Below, one piece after another: positions 42,413 through 53,815 of a DNA stretch of 64,000 nucleotides. Numbering within the stretch: position 1 is the stretch's first letter; each line of letters opens with the position of its first letter. The stretch covers positions 1-64,000 of the forward strand of contig ML978196.1 of assembly GCA_010015745.1 (NCBI GenBank), given 5' to 3'. A program made the translations under genes and the position numbers. Source of the DNA: Setomelanomma holmii. Taxonomy: Eukaryota; Ascomycota; Dothideomycetes; Pleosporales; Phaeosphaeriaceae. The notes under the pieces were generated by a model, which searched no databases, was not told where the DNA came from, and saw only the letters and a list, made by a program, of their open reading frames with translations.

Positions 42413-43713
42413 CTATGGGAGGTTCTTCGAGTTGGCTGCGTCATTGCTGTCAACCATGGGTATGAGTTCGATTTCAGCTTGCTCGGCTGACACCTGGAGC
42501 TGGCCATTGAATGAGGCATATACCGCGTCCAGCTCCGCCAGCTCCACGCCGTGAGACTTCACAGTCTTCCGCTCCACCGCCTCCCTCAATCGTTCCAGTA
42601 CTTCCTCATATTTGCCTCGTGCCGTGCACTCCAACTTGCACAATTGCTTCAAGTAATGGCCCTTCGTACTGTTAGGGCGCCAGGTCACCCTCCATTGGTT
42701 TCTCCTAAATAGGCATGAGCTTCGGAGGCAGAGCGTCCTTGTCATGGTCTAGTCCCCAGTATTTTTTTGAGACTGCTTTTCATTCCAGTACAGTCATGGT
42801 CTGCAGGCTCCTCGTCAGACCATGAGGGTTTCCGGGTCTGGATTCGACCCGGTGCGGGCGAAGAACGGAGTGTTGGTGCATGCGATGATTGGGGGTGTCC
42901 GTTCACGCGATGGATGGGGTGATGGTGCTTTTTCATGGTCGGATTCAGAGCCAGATGAACCAAGATCAGACAGATCACGATCGCCAGAGCGGACTTCTTG
43001 GGCTGCTTTTTGACGTTTCGTTGGTTCTTTGTCTTTCACGAACCGCTTCGTCTTCGTCAACCCGAGTTCTTTTGCGAGCATGTACAGTAGCATTTGCAGT
43101 CGTCTTCGTCTTCTTCTGGCTCGGCTTCGACTTATTTTTCTTCAATGCCGCATTTCCTCCTCGAGCTGCGTGCTCTTCCTGTCTTCTCCTGTGTTCTTCG
43201 TCCTTGGACGCGGCCGTTTGATCTACGAACTATTCCTTGACGGTTTTGATATCCTCTTCTATGTACACTTCCTTCCACTCGCCTTCTTCTGACCGGTATG
43301 ATCCTTGTGAATATGGTTTCTTTTCAGTCACCAGTATTGTAGCCTTCTCACGATAAGTTCCTGATCTATCGTAGCCTGTGATAGATCTCGAAAGTCCGCC
43401 AAGGTACCGAAGTCGAAGTCGCTCGTCGATTTTGGTCCCTTTCTTTCCTGACCCTCAAGCCAGGTTTCTTCTGCGAGCACGTCTCTCATTGCCGTCATCC
43501 AGGTCCATCTTCTCTGAATATCCGCGAAAATGTCATCCTTGACTTGGTCTTCTCGATCAAAAAGGTCTGAGTCTGATGGCGGGGTTGTTTGAGCTGTCTC
43601 TGCAAGGTCTTGGTCTTCTGCCTGCACTTCTTGCGCTCCATCATCCGTAACAGCAGACTAGTCAGCCCGCCTTTCGGTTTTCGGCTGATTCCTGGCCCTC
43701 TTCATCACCATGA
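42413..43713 (-). pseudogene. Broken hypothetical gene, coiled-coil/charged protein
   Basis: Coding-like pieces lie in different minus-strand frames: from an ATG at 43713 (MVMKRARNQPKTERRAD, then TAG at 43660-43662), then VQAEDQDLAETAQ...RRWTWMTAMRDVLAEETWLEG. A frame change near 43355 leads to REKATILVTEKKPYSQGSYR then SEEGEWKEVYIEEDIKTVKE and another TAG (43230-43232). The last piece (42413-42680) includes KGHYLKQLCKLECTARGKYE and VLERLREAVERKTV. Two stops sit where CAG would read through. The original product looks nuclear and charged but matches no family I know. Introns could explain some frame changes but not the two stops. Confidence 0.5.
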
Positions 43714-44170
43714 TGATTTGATGCTCTTATGCTGCTGGATATGTTCTGATGTTACTGACTTGGGCGGGGTTGCTGCGGTCAGTCTCACAGTCTTGTGTAT
43801 CTGCATGCTTTCAATCATCTGTTTGTCGCGTTATTTGCTCATAACATCCAACCTACAAGCGGGATGATTCTCAAGAGACAATAGTAATGGGATGGCAAGA
43901 CTGTAATATTTGTTCCAACCGCTATAATAATCTTACTCAAGCCCAACAGAATCAAGCTGTAGCATGGTACAGAGTTCCGTCTAAGCACTTTGTGTATGAG
44001 GCAAGCATCGTGGATGAGCATGACTAGTACTATCACTATGCGCCTTACGAAATTCCATCGAGCTGGTGATATAAAATGTACAAGACTAAGCGGAAGCTGA
44101 CTGCTACAAACCTTGGGGACATATCGAAATGACCTTATCGCTCCAGCCGCCCAGATCTTAACACTGACGC
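43714..44170. other. Intergenic, no gene seen
   Basis: 457 bp, relatively AT-rich in its right half, without supported coding sequence. Confidence 0.5.
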
Positions 44171-46075
44171 TCAGACTTCGTCCGCATCCCGCATGTGCAT
44201 GATCTCAGCAACTCGCCCACGCGACTGCAACAGCTCACCCTCCAACTTCCTAATCTTCAAATCAGCCTCATGCACCCTGTTCTGCACCTCGTACATATTT
44301 CCATCCATGTGAAATGCAGCGATCATTGTGCGATGATTGCATGCTATGGCAAGTTCATCCCTTGCTTGCTGTATCTCGTTTTCCTGCTTTAGGATTCGCA
44401 CACCGAGTATATGTAGTTCCGTAGTGCGGGCGCCTGGAGGTTGTGGGACCAATGTAGAGACGGACGGCGGAGTCATGACTTCGCGGAGGGTGCTGAAGGG
44501 CCATTTGAGAGCGTTGTTGCTGGCCGGTGCTTGTGGAGCTTGACCGCATGTGACGCAAAGATTTGCTTCCCTTGGCTCGCGAATATTGGCTGAAGTCCCC
44601 GTTGGTGGTTCAGTAGCCGCTCTGGCTGGACCTTTGTACGTAGCAGATGCATCGAGCATATTGCGCTGGAGTGACTCCTGATCCGAAGCAGGGTTTTTGA
44701 TAGCTGTCCTGACTGGTGATGGCGAGCGTGCCAGTTCCTGAGCTTTGAGGTTCTCGGGCTGGTGACTTCGAATGTCTGGATTTCCTGCTGTGTCGTTCTC
44801 ACCTTGTGTAGGCCTTCCGTCAATCTCATCGACTTCTTCTCCTTCTTCTCCTTCCTCGTCACTCCTTTGCTCGGCCTCAATCTCCTGTGTAATCTTCTGA
44901 ATGACTCTCTGAGTGGCTTTGGCATCGTGTTTCTTTGCATTCTGAAGTTCCTCCTCGAACCGAGATCTGATGTGGTCCCACTGACCCACCGTTCTGCGTG
45001 AGAGCTCCCACAATGGCTCGAGCAATCCGACATCGCAATTTGTATCATTTTTGACAGTCTTGAGAAACATGAAGGGCGGAGCCTCTGCAACAAGCGATTC
45101 GATATCCCATTCACGACGTATACAGGCGACCAAACTACGGTTTTTTCCCTTTCTGTCAAGGCCAGGCTCGAATGGCGATGGCTCCTCGTCAAGCTCATCA
45201 TCAGGTGCGCTAGTTGAGGTTCGTGGTCTCTTTGGTGGCGGTTCTTCGTCCTTAATCATCTGCTGCTTTTGTCCCCTCGTGCCTCGAGGCAAAGCAGGCG
45301 ACGCTGCCCTGGTGGATCTCGCACTCGTCATCGGTTGATCATGGTCCTGCAACGGCACTGGACGTTTCAATACATGGACGCCACCCTCTCTGATCCTGTC
45401 CATGATGCGACCTATGTCTTTCCTGATGTTCGCTTGCTTCTCTGTCCAATTCCCGCCAACGCTTCCCCCGGGCGGCTTCGCCTTGTCCCTAATCCGCCAC
45501 ATCAACGACAACTCGCCTCTCACAGCGTCGGCCAAACTCTTGGTTCGATGCGAAAGGTCTGCCAGTGCCTGCAGTGTAGTCTCCTCCCACGACATCTCTT
45601 CAATTTTCCTGACACCTCTGAACCAGCCTTCTGGGCGGGTGAACATGTCTGCGACCTGGCCGACCTTCCAATTTGCTAGGATTGCAGCACGATGAGCGGT
45701 CATCCTTTCCTCCAACGAAGGGATATCATACAGGGCCTCGTCATTCGACTCATCGCCTTGCTCAGGAGGTACTCTTGGATGGCCTTCAGCAATTTCGGCG
45801 TCTGGGTCGTCCGTAGGCGGGTCAGATAGCAATGAGCTTTCGTCCGCACTTTCGATCGCATCGGTATCTTCATCGCGCTGATCATGCTCGGAGTCGCCAT
45901 CGATAGACATATCTTTTTCCTCGAGCTGAGCCACTTTCTTCTCCTGGACTCTCTGTCGGGTCATGTTTTCGACACTTCGTGTGTGTCGCGCGGAATTTTG
46001 GGAAGAGAGATTAGATTGAACCAGACCAACGATTTCCAGCTGATAAGTGTCGTGATCGTAGCGCCCCAATTGCAT
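44171..46075 (-). CDS. Unrecognised acidic coiled-coil protein, 634 aa
   Basis: A long uninterrupted frame from ATG 46075. The first 120 aa are charged and disordered. Residues ~125-250 are helical (PSLEERMTAHRAAILANWKV, then GQVADMFTRPEGWFRGVRKI) and contain aromatic pairs, suggesting a folded segment. A basic cluster (PPPKRPRTS) may be a nuclear localisation signal. A second folded segment at ~315-400 (CIRREWDIESLVAEAPPFMF) precedes an acidic run. The last ~80 aa form a coiled coil (VRILKQENEIQQARDELAIA; RVHEADLKIRKLEGELLQSR). Just upstream, ATGGCATTTGCGAAGAG followed by a GTAAGT donor (about 46140-46185) might be a 5' exon, but no acceptor in phase was found. Function unknown. Confidence 0.6.
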   Translation of the reverse strand: MQLGRYDHDTYQLEIVGLVQSNLSSQNSARHTRSVENMTRQRVQEKKVAQLEEKDMSIDGDSEHDQRDEDTDAIESADESSLLSDPPTDDPDAEIAEGHPRVPPEQGDESNDEALYDIPSLEERMTAHRAAILANWKVGQVADMFTRPEGWFRGVRKIEEMSWEETTLQALADLSHRTKSLADAVRGELSLMWRIRDKAKPPGGSVGGNWTEKQANIRKDIGRIMDRIREGGVHVLKRPVPLQDHDQPMTSARSTRAASPALPRGTRGQKQQMIKDEEPPPKRPRTSTSAPDDELDEEPSPFEPGLDRKGKNRSLVACIRREWDIESLVAEAPPFMFLKTVKNDTNCDVGLLEPLWELSRRTVGQWDHIRSRFEEELQNAKKHDAKATQRVIQKITQEIEAEQRSDEEGEEGEEVDEIDGRPTQGENDTAGNPDIRSHQPENLKAQELARSPSPVRTAIKNPASDQESLQRNMLDASATYKGPARAATEPPTGTSANIREPREANLCVTCGQAPQAPASNNALKWPFSTLREVMTPPSVSTLVPQPPGARTTELHILGVRILKQENEIQQARDELAIACNHRTMIAAFHMDGNMYEVQNRVHEADLKIRKLEGELLQSRGRVAEIMHMRDADEV

Positions 46076-46220
46076 CGTTTCCACACAAACATTTGTAACG
46101 AGCTTCTCGAACTATCAAGAAGCACCAGAACTGTTTCCATAACTTACCTTTCGGATCTGTTGATGCGAAACTCTTCGCAAATGCCATTTGCCTCCTTTCG
46201 CAGGATTCTACCAGGGCAAA

Positions 46221-46799
46221 TCAGCCTAGTCGTTTCAGGACCTCCTCAGTATCAATCACATCCCCATACCCAAACCCCCACGCCTTTAGCCCTGCCTCAT
46301 GCTGCGTCTTATCCGCACTCCCCATCCCATCACTCACCATCCACTTCTCAAACCCACGATTGAACGCCCCTCGTCCCGTCGTATCACAACAACAATCCGT
46401 CATAACACTCACAATCACGACTCTCTGCACCCCTTCTCTCCTCAACCTCTCCTCCAAATCCGCCCCAATAAACGCACCATACACATTCTTTTCCCTAAAA
46501 TCCTTCTCCAAATCCTGCCTCGCTTCTTCCACCAATTTCTTGATATTGGGAATGAGCTCCCAGTTGTGGCTGCCGTAGTGGATGGACCCATCTATGCACC
46601 ATTTCTTGACGAGCTGGTTTGTGATGGGCTCGCGGAAGCCGGAGTCGGGATGGCCGTGTTGTGTGAAAAATTGTGGCCAGCCTTTTGATGTAAAGTGCTG
46701 CGAGATTTTGATGATGTTGAGTAGACAGGTCTTGGTCATGGGGAGGAAGATCTTGTGCATGTCGATTATGAGCAAGGCGGTCTTTGTCGACGTTGTCAT
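46221..46799 (-). CDS. Isochorismatase-fold cysteine hydrolase
   Basis: A single exon of 192 aa, the usual length for the family. The catalytic triad positions are evident: Asp13 in ALLIIDMHKIFLP, Lys104 in REKNVYGAFIGADLE and a cysteine in SVMTDCCCDTTGR (probably Cys137). GAFNRGFEKWMVSDGMGSAD matches the family's strand after the nucleophile. These enzymes hydrolyse amides or ethers such as nicotinamide, N-carbamoyl compounds or isochorismate; the substrate here is not determinable. Three consecutive cysteines at the nucleophile are unusual. Confidence 0.88.
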   Translation of the reverse strand: MTTSTKTALLIIDMHKIFLPMTKTCLLNIIKISQHFTSKGWPQFFTQHGHPDSGFREPITNQLVKKWCIDGSIHYGSHNWELIPNIKKLVEEARQDLEKDFREKNVYGAFIGADLEERLRREGVQRVVIVSVMTDCCCDTTGRGAFNRGFEKWMVSDGMGSADKTQHEAGLKAWGFGYGDVIDTEEVLKRLG

Positions 46800-47299
46800 A
46801 TTTGAGGTAGATCTGAAATGCAGGTTTTTGGTCTGGTAGGAGGATGCCGGAAACTTGCGGCGGAGCAGAGCTGGCTTTAGAGGTTTTGCATGGAATTAGT
46901 TCTTTGGTATCGTCTGAGGTGGCACGGTGGTGAGGTTGGTGATGTATGGCGAAGCTGCGTAACCAAAAGAAGACCTCACGTGAAGCCAGGCACGTGCGAG
47001 CACCTTCACTTTATGCAGCACAAACCTCGTCGAATCATTCCAACGCGCTTAGAATTTGTCACCAAGTTCGAATAAACCATGTTGCCAGCATGAAGCGGCA
47101 GTGTGAAGCCACGACGTGCGGACAAAGACACCAACAAAGACAGGACCAAGTGGCGCAACCGCATTTGGTGAAGTCGCCATTGTTGCAAAGCTAAACGTGA
47201 ACACAAAGACAGCAGATTGTGAGATAAACAATAGCTGCAATTCAAGATTTCGTTTCCAAGTCAATTTCTGTCTATTCTCCAGAGTCAGCGTTGCCTGTC
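46800..47299. other. Divergent intergenic region
   Basis: 500 bp between the divergent isochorismatase-like gene and the membrane-protein gene. No TATA box or other clear motif was seen. Confidence 0.45.
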
Positions 47300-48406
47300 A
47301 TGCCATTCGTCTGGGATTTCATCCGCACCCGAAGCAGCATTCAGCCCGCCACGCTCACGATGGTTTCAACCACGACGGAAACCCTTCTCGATGCAAAGGC
47401 GAACGCGCCAATACCACCATTAACCATCTCATCCTTACACATCCTACTTCTCCTTGGTATACCTCTGATCTGGTTCCTGTCACTCCAGCGCAGAGCCCGC
47501 AATCTCGCCCTCAACCAACCCGCGCCGCACACTCTCGCCGAACTCGAACAGCCCTGGCAAACAAACGACTGGGCGACGCTCTTCGGGCTGATCGGACTGT
47601 CCAACGACCACAGGTGGTCACATATACCGCTCTGGCTGTACCACAGCATCCAACACCGCTGGCACCAGCCCAGCCGTCCATGGCTCAAGCGCCTCCTAGC
47701 CATGGGCGTTATACCGCTGTACATCCAAGACGGCGGCATACCGCAGCACCGAGTCAACATCAATACCTTCGGACGCAGACGACGATTTCCATGGTTCACG
47801 TACCCGCTCTACCAGCAGGGCAAGAAGCGAGCGTATTTCGAATTCGTCGTTCCGTATCCGCGCGAAACTCGAGAGATGATGAACTTCTTGAATGGCATCA
47901 TCTCTAACAGAATCGCGGATGGCATGGCCGACGAGCCGGTGGTTAGGGACAACAGCTACGGTGTGACAGTCCGATTTAGTCCCCCGGAGCGCGGGCCCAT
48001 CTATTATTCCATTGACAATCCGCCCTGTCGTGCAGACCGGCCAATCGAGGTTGGTGCTAAATCAGGAATGGAGCCACTTTTGCCGTTCAAGGCGGACAGA
48101 GTGCTCAAAGGAGGATTTGGAGAGCGTTGCAATGCCTTGGCACAGTTTATGCGAGACTTTGATTCATCCAAGATCCCATTGCTACGACATGCGGACGACA
48201 CCATCGTGGTCAGGGTAGAGGCGAAGCATTATGGAGTTTGCGAGCTTGATCAGTTTGTTTTCGGCGTGGCCCAGGATGTGGGACTGCCGGTGCTTTGGCC
48301 GGAAGTGGAGTGCAGGAATGCGGCTCTCGAAGAATTGGAGCGACGTGGACTGTCCACAGATGGGTTGAGGCCCTTCATGCTCTCTGAGCCGGCCGATTAT
48401 CATTGA
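47300..48406 (+). CDS. Single-pass membrane protein of unknown function
   Basis: A single frame; the ATG at 47300 gives 368 aa and the ATG at 47360 (MVSTTTETLLDAK) gives 348 aa. The second is attractive because only a short non-conserved stretch is lost and the membrane segment (ISSLHILLLLGIPLIWFLSL) is then near the N-terminus. The remainder is a soluble domain with PRPWLKRLLAMGVIPLYIQD-like aromatic stretches, RRFPWFTYPLYQQGKKRAYF and VVRDNSYGVTVRFSPPERG. No catalytic signature is recognised. A neighbour in the opposite direction converges 51 bp downstream. Confidence 0.65.
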   Translation: MPFVWDFIRTRSSIQPATLTMVSTTTETLLDAKANAPIPPLTISSLHILLLLGIPLIWFLSLQRRARNLALNQPAPHTLAELEQPWQTNDWATLFGLIGLSNDHRWSHIPLWLYHSIQHRWHQPSRPWLKRLLAMGVIPLYIQDGGIPQHRVNINTFGRRRRFPWFTYPLYQQGKKRAYFEFVVPYPRETREMMNFLNGIISNRIADGMADEPVVRDNSYGVTVRFSPPERGPIYYSIDNPPCRADRPIEVGAKSGMEPLLPFKADRVLKGGFGERCNALAQFMRDFDSSKIPLLRHADDTIVVRVEAKHYGVCELDQFVFGVAQDVGLPVLWPEVECRNAALEELERRGLSTDGLRPFMLSEPADYH

Positions 48407-48456
48407 GGAGGTTCGGAGGTTTGTGACCTCGTGTTCAGTGTCCATAATTCAACGGC

Positions 48457-50160
48457 TCAGTTGGCGCCAACGTCCAAACATTCTTTCATCCATGAGCCTA
48501 CCTCTTGCATGCGTTGTACACTCCCACTCCACAGGCCAAGACCCGGGTGCGATTCAAATCGCACTCTGTCCTCGGCAGCCTCCTCATACATCTGCTTTTC
48601 TGTCGTGTCATGCCAGCGGGTGCGGCCAGCGTGAAATTTGAGAGTGTGACGTGCAACGCTTCGTCTCAGCATCTTGGTGAACTCTTTGGCTTGATCAGAA
48701 AGTGGATTCTCAGCACCAGTGCTCACATGCCAAGCTGGTAGACTAATCTTCGTTCCCACCAAAGGATAGTTGCGAGCGTACGAACGACACCTTGTCAAAG
48801 TTGGCAGTTCTGGTGACACAGGTGTCTGGCTCCCAACATCAGTGTAGTGATCAATACTCATCTGAATTTCAATATCAAGCATTTTGTCAGGTTGTCGTGA
48901 GGCAGAGACGTCGTTCGATTGTGGCAGGACCATCTGTGCATGGGGTGAGCGGAAGAAGTGAATGGGTGATGCAAATCGATCGAACCAGTCGTCGGGCCTC
49001 CGAAATAAGGCATCTCGTTTTGCAACTAGAGTGGACGTAGGTATCACAGAATTGTTGCTATAACGTTGCCACTCGGTCAGAGGAGCCGCTTTGACGGATC
49101 GCTTTCGAGACTTGCGGGCCAACCCCGACGCAAGCCTTTGTACGGCAGAGCTCATGAGGTCCTCGTGAGCCGGGAATGCTGTTTCGTCTGCAGAAAGAGG
49201 CTCTGGGAGGTCCGAAGGATCTACAAGCGGCAACTCGTCGGGAAACACCCAGTCTACAAGTGGGCTGTTCACAGCAGCAGCACCAACTCGAGTCTCCCCA
49301 GAACGACATTCCGTCAGCGCGAGCATTGCTCCAAGCGAGCCACCGACAAGCTCTCCGCAGACACCCAGGCGTGTCAGATAAGGTCGTTGCAAAGCATCAC
49401 GAAGGAGGGTATCGCGGACCCAATCATAGCCTGCTAGAGCATCGTGAATGGGCGTGGGATACTGATGAATTGTCGATGCACGATAATTGATGCGAGCAAT
49501 GGTCGCTTCGCTGTGCTCATTCAGAGTGGCGATCAGAACGTCCTCTTCCTCTGGGTTACTAGGTAATGTAGGTCCTGGTGGCAAATATATCACAACGTGT
49601 GAGCCAGACTTTTCAGCGTGGAAGACGCTGGTTGATGTCAGCATCAAGACACGATTTCGGTATGCGGACGTCGAGGTAATGTCCCACAGGTGCAAGCTGG
49701 AGCGCTATTCAATAGCACGCGTATTGGGCTATATCCACGCATTCGACGATGCAAATGTGGATGTCTTGAAAATGTCTTAGAAAAACCCAGCGTTGCTGCA
49801 GATTCTGCTCGATGCGGACAATAACGCGCAGGTGACAGAGGAAGAACAAGGGTAGGGCAACTGAACGAGCATCCCACTGTGTCGTCATCGTGCAGCATAC
49901 GAGCCGCGGTGATGTTTGAAGACGGAACGGAGCAGCGATCGAGAAAGACGCTTCGTTCGAAGGATGCAGACTTACTCGACTGTAATGGAGCCGTTGGACC
50001 GGCAGGGCACAGTGAATGTCTCAAGCCGCGGTGAAGCTCTCACAGCTGAAAAGGCTTGCGTGCTGAAGGGTGCGCCCACGCAGTAGTGACGCGGCGTTGG
50101 TGACCATTGAATTGGACGGGCGACAAAGGCGTTCGCACTCACACGCAGGCGTAGCGGCAT
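48457..50160 (-). CDS. Alpha/beta-hydrolase-fold protein, probably mitochondrial
   Basis: Exons 49976-50160 and 48457-49696 give 474 aa. The 279-nt intron (GTAAGT...CTCCAG) is long for this region; it joins ITV to LHLWDITSTSAYRN in frame. The N-terminus (MPLRLRVSANAFVARPIQWS, rich in Arg, Ser and Ala, no acidic residues) looks like a mitochondrial presequence. The hydrolase part has SGSHVVIYLPPG, a TIARINYRAS strand-helix, a YDWVRD helix and the nucleophile elbow VGGSLGAMLAL (G-x-S-x-G), as in the alpha/beta hydrolase fold-3 group. A late His is present (KFHAGRTRWHD), but the acid residue was not assigned. An esterase- or lipase-type activity is possible. Confidence 0.8.
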
Positions 50161-51007
50161 CAACAGGGTCTTTTCGCGCAATGTATCTTTTGGTCGTGGT
50201 TGGTGGTTGAGCTGGGGTAGCGTTGCAGCATCGGCTCTTGCTGGTGCGGTGGGGTCGCAGCTGCCGTCGAAGACCTCTGCTAAGATCCAGGGAGGCAGGC
50301 GCGAGTTGGACTTCAGGAGGGCGATGGAAAGAAATAGGTGGATCTGCGTGCGAGATTCGCGTGTTGCAGCAGTCAGGCTCGTATCGCATCTTGCGCCCGT
50401 TACGGAGTACGGACAGTAATTTTCGTTTGGAACGGGCGTCAGGGGGAACATTTCCGCTGCGGTCGGGGCGCTACGCCAGGGAAATTAGTGCCTCTGGGCC
50501 AAAAGTAGCTCCTCAGCGCCCGCAGCAGGTTCCAACTCTACATGCGCCGCTCGCTGGGTGCGCTTTTCCGTCTGCTTCCTGTCCTTCCTTGACCGCTGCG
50601 CTGCGAACATACATTCTGCGTTTGATTTCTGTGCGCTGCGCTGCTTCACCTGCTCGACCCCTGGACCGATCAGCGCTCACGGCTCGCTCCTGGCACCCAG
50701 CACTGCCTCGCACCTTGGACGACCCATTTCAGGCCCGCATAGCGCATGCGCAGTGATTCTCAGCCTTGGAGCGACATACACCTAATACCTTCGACACGGC
50801 CGACCGAAAGTCTCCTCTTTCACGTGCACACGACGTCGTAGTTCCCAGCGCGTGGTGGCTGCAGGACATTGTCTCTCCACTCGACTCGATTCCGACTGGC
50901 TTTGTTTGACCTCTCGAGCGCCCCCACGACACGAACCGCAACTCTGGCACCCTTTCAGTGACACCTGCTCGACCGCACTACAAGGGGCTCGCCCCTGGCA
51001 CAGCAAC
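50161..51007. other. Divergent intergenic region
   Basis: 847 bp between two divergent starts. The frame of the glycosyltransferase stays open upstream to 50852 without an ATG. No other coding evidence. Confidence 0.5.
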
Positions 51008-52990
51008 ATGGCTGAAGGCTCCAAGATCAGGGCTATCTTCACCCTGCTGAAGAATCTCGCTCTGGCAGCACTGCTGTACGCCGCTATCTATGGCATTATA
51101 AGCATGGTGAGCGACCCCAGCGTCGCTGCAAGAGGCAAAATCGGCATACCTGCGTTCCTGGACAAGGCAGGCCCGACCGAGCTGATCAAGACGACCAAGT
51201 CCGGGGTCCAGGTCAAGTTCGCTGGAACTTCCAAAATGGTCACCATTAACCCACACGCCAATGTCTTCAACCGCCCCGTTACTGCTGTCAAGGTCAAGGA
51301 CGATTATCTGGGACCCCGGCCGCACGTTGACACCGAGGCCGATATGGACATGCTGGTGGAGGAATGCAGAGGCTCATACGACGGGCTCGAGAAGATGAGG
51401 AAGCCTTTCGACTGCTTGAAGTTCTTTGCGGAAGAGGAAAACCGGTACTACCACCTGCCCAAGGAGGTTGATCGTGCCAGTAGACAGGATCCTCGCGAGG
51501 CAGACGCCGTTGACGCAGACGGCCATGGCAAGACACTCAACAGCTATGTTTCGCTGAAAGAGGCGGTTCCTGCGAATGGTTCTAGCATCGGTACCTGCCC
51601 TGGTCCTATCATCTCGTACCACACGTACTGGACGGGTCCTGCGACTTGGCGAGTGGAGGTCTTCATCAAGAGCTATCTGTACACACAAAATCTGGCATGC
51701 TCTCGCTTGTGGCTTTGGCTCGACAGTGACCACAACCCCAAGGCTGTAGAGAACATGCTGACCAAGGATGCTCTGTTCGCTCGCTTCTTGCCCCTGGTTG
51801 AGCGTGGCGACATTGTGGTCAAGTCCTGGAAGTTCCCCAAGCGCATTCCGATGCCCAAGGATGAGGAAGATAAGAATGGCTTTGGGTATTACAGCAAGCC
51901 TGGCGCGGCAAATGCGCAAGGCGAAAAGGCTGTTGCTGACAACATTGTCGAGGACAAGACTGGTCAACAATGGCTTGTTCTCACGCCGAAGCAGATGACC
52001 TTCCTGCCAGTGGCTGTTTCAGATGCTGTCCGCTTTATCGTTCTCCACATCTACGGTGGCGCATACTTCGACATGGATGTTCTCATGCTCCGCGATATGC
52101 GACCATTGCTGCTGCCCAAGGAGCATGCTTTTGCGGAGCGATGGGCTGCGCATCCTCACCCCGGTGACTACAACACCGCCATCATGTCGCTTTCGGCAAA
52201 CTCGTCATTGTCCTCATATCTGCTCTACGGTGGTATTCGCATGGGTGTCAACTTTCATCCTCGTGTATTGGGTCGCATGGCATGGAAAGATAGCCGTGAC
52301 CTGGAGTTCAAGATGTTCGAGACCGCCGCCTTCGACCCGATCTGGACCGAGTTCAACTGGGACCGTGAAGGACGATGCACTGTGCCCTGTCTACGCGACT
52401 ACGGTGCAGTATTCAAGGGCAAGATCGGCGCCATCAAGGATGAATGGGAGAGCTATGATGGCCCACAACTGGAGTCCATCGACCTCAAGGAACCACAGCG
52501 AAAAGAGGTGAAGGCAAGAGCACACGAAGACGACGAACATGCACAACACGGCGACAAGTCGCCTCACGCAGACTCGTTCCTTGCCACAATGGACGAAGAG
52601 GTTGAGCTGCGCAACGCAGGCGTGGTGTCTAACTACAGCCTTGTTGAAGACAAGTACCCGCCGAACAATCGCACGCTGTCCAACTTCTTCCGCGGGGCCT
52701 GGACATATCACATTCATAACCAGGTGAGTTTTGAAAGTTCCCTCACAAGAGTACCAATAGCGCTAGCGACTAGCGGCGCATGTGGCGTCCTTTTGACCCC
52801 ACACCACTTTCTCGTACGCTAACACGCCGTTTTGCAGTGGCTCAAGCATCCCGAACCCTCATCGTGGATATCCATCCTTGAGCAAGCACAAGACGGCTTC
52901 TTCGCTGGAACGCGTGTCAATCCTTATGGCGAGAAGTGGACGGGTCCTGGCGTTATGATGCCCTACAATTACTGGCCTGAGCTAGTATGA
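51008..52990 (+). CDS. GT32-like glycosyltransferase, type II membrane protein
   Basis: Exons 51008-52723 and 52838-52990 give 622 aa; the 114-nt intron has GTGAGT and a TTTTGCAG acceptor. An N-terminal signal anchor (LLKNLALAALLYAAIYGIIS) follows a short basic stem, indicating a Golgi type II protein. The sugar-binding DXD motif is in HIYGGAYFDMDVLMLRDM (Asp355, Asp357), with PGPIISYHTYWTGPATWRVE and a downstream EHAFAERWAAHPHPGDYNTA block, as in the glycosyltransferase sugar-binding region with DXD motif (Gly_transf_sug/GT32). Possible roles are mannan or sphingolipid glycosylation; donor and acceptor are unknown. The second exon ends in PGVMMPYNYWPELV. Confidence 0.88.
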
Positions 52991-53815
52991 TGTCGGCCCG
53001 AGTACGCGTCTTAGGCTTTAGGCTGCCATCAGCCCCCCTTCGGTTCAGCTGGGTCGGACCCCGATGCGCATGTCGCCGCGCCGCGGAGTAGTGCATTGTT
53101 CGCTGAAGAGACTGGAGACGCTCACGCTTGAGTGGCCATGCAGCCAAGTTGCTCTCTTTTGAGCCGCTGCCCAAGCAGGCGATCGCGTCCAAACTTGGCA
53201 AAACACGACAATCGCATCCATCAGTGGCAACCCTTACCTTGAACCACGACAAACACCACCTCATCCACCCGACACATCTTCCAACCTCCATCAACTGGCG
53301 TCGCCCTCTCCTCACGACCCAACTTCATACTTTGTAATCCGGCGTTCCACCATGCGGCATAGTACTTGACCCCCAACTTGGTGTGCGGTCGTACTCGGTG
53401 TTCTTCTGGCATTCCAGCATCCCTCATTTGTTCCCGGCTTTGGCGAACACTTTCCCGTTTATGTTCATCATTCGCTTCGACAGTTGTCGTTTATATTCCC
53501 TTACCCTCGCTCAACCAAGCTTGAGGATTGTAACTTTTTGTTGAACTGGTTCGCTTGCCTATTTTGGTTGAAGACATATTCGTACGGAAAATGGTTCATA
53601 TACGGGTCGGGCAAGGCAGATAGACACGGCATGACAACGTGTATATATGAAGGCGAAACAGATAATGTCCATGATTGAGATTTGGAGCATAAAATATCGC
53701 TTGATGATGTGATGACGGTGGCCCATTCCATTGCATGAGCATGAGCATCCATGCTCACCGTGTCTCCCTTTCTTCTTACTCATGCTCAAGCGCATCAATA
53801 CACATGCTAAACTAT
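52991..53815. other. Intergenic between convergent genes
   Basis: 825 bp, mostly 3' flanks. Short frames on both strands show no resemblance to known proteins. Confidence 0.5.

Noticed and set aside
47116..47907. 263-aa plus-strand ORF
   Set aside because: It overlaps the better-supported membrane-protein frame, is rich in His/Arg/Pro as antisense or shifted frames often are, and shows no domain.
50852..51007. Upstream extension of the glycosyltransferase frame
   Set aside because: The extension opens with GTG, not ATG, and places about 50 polar residues before the signal anchor; the ATG at 51008 fits a type II protein.
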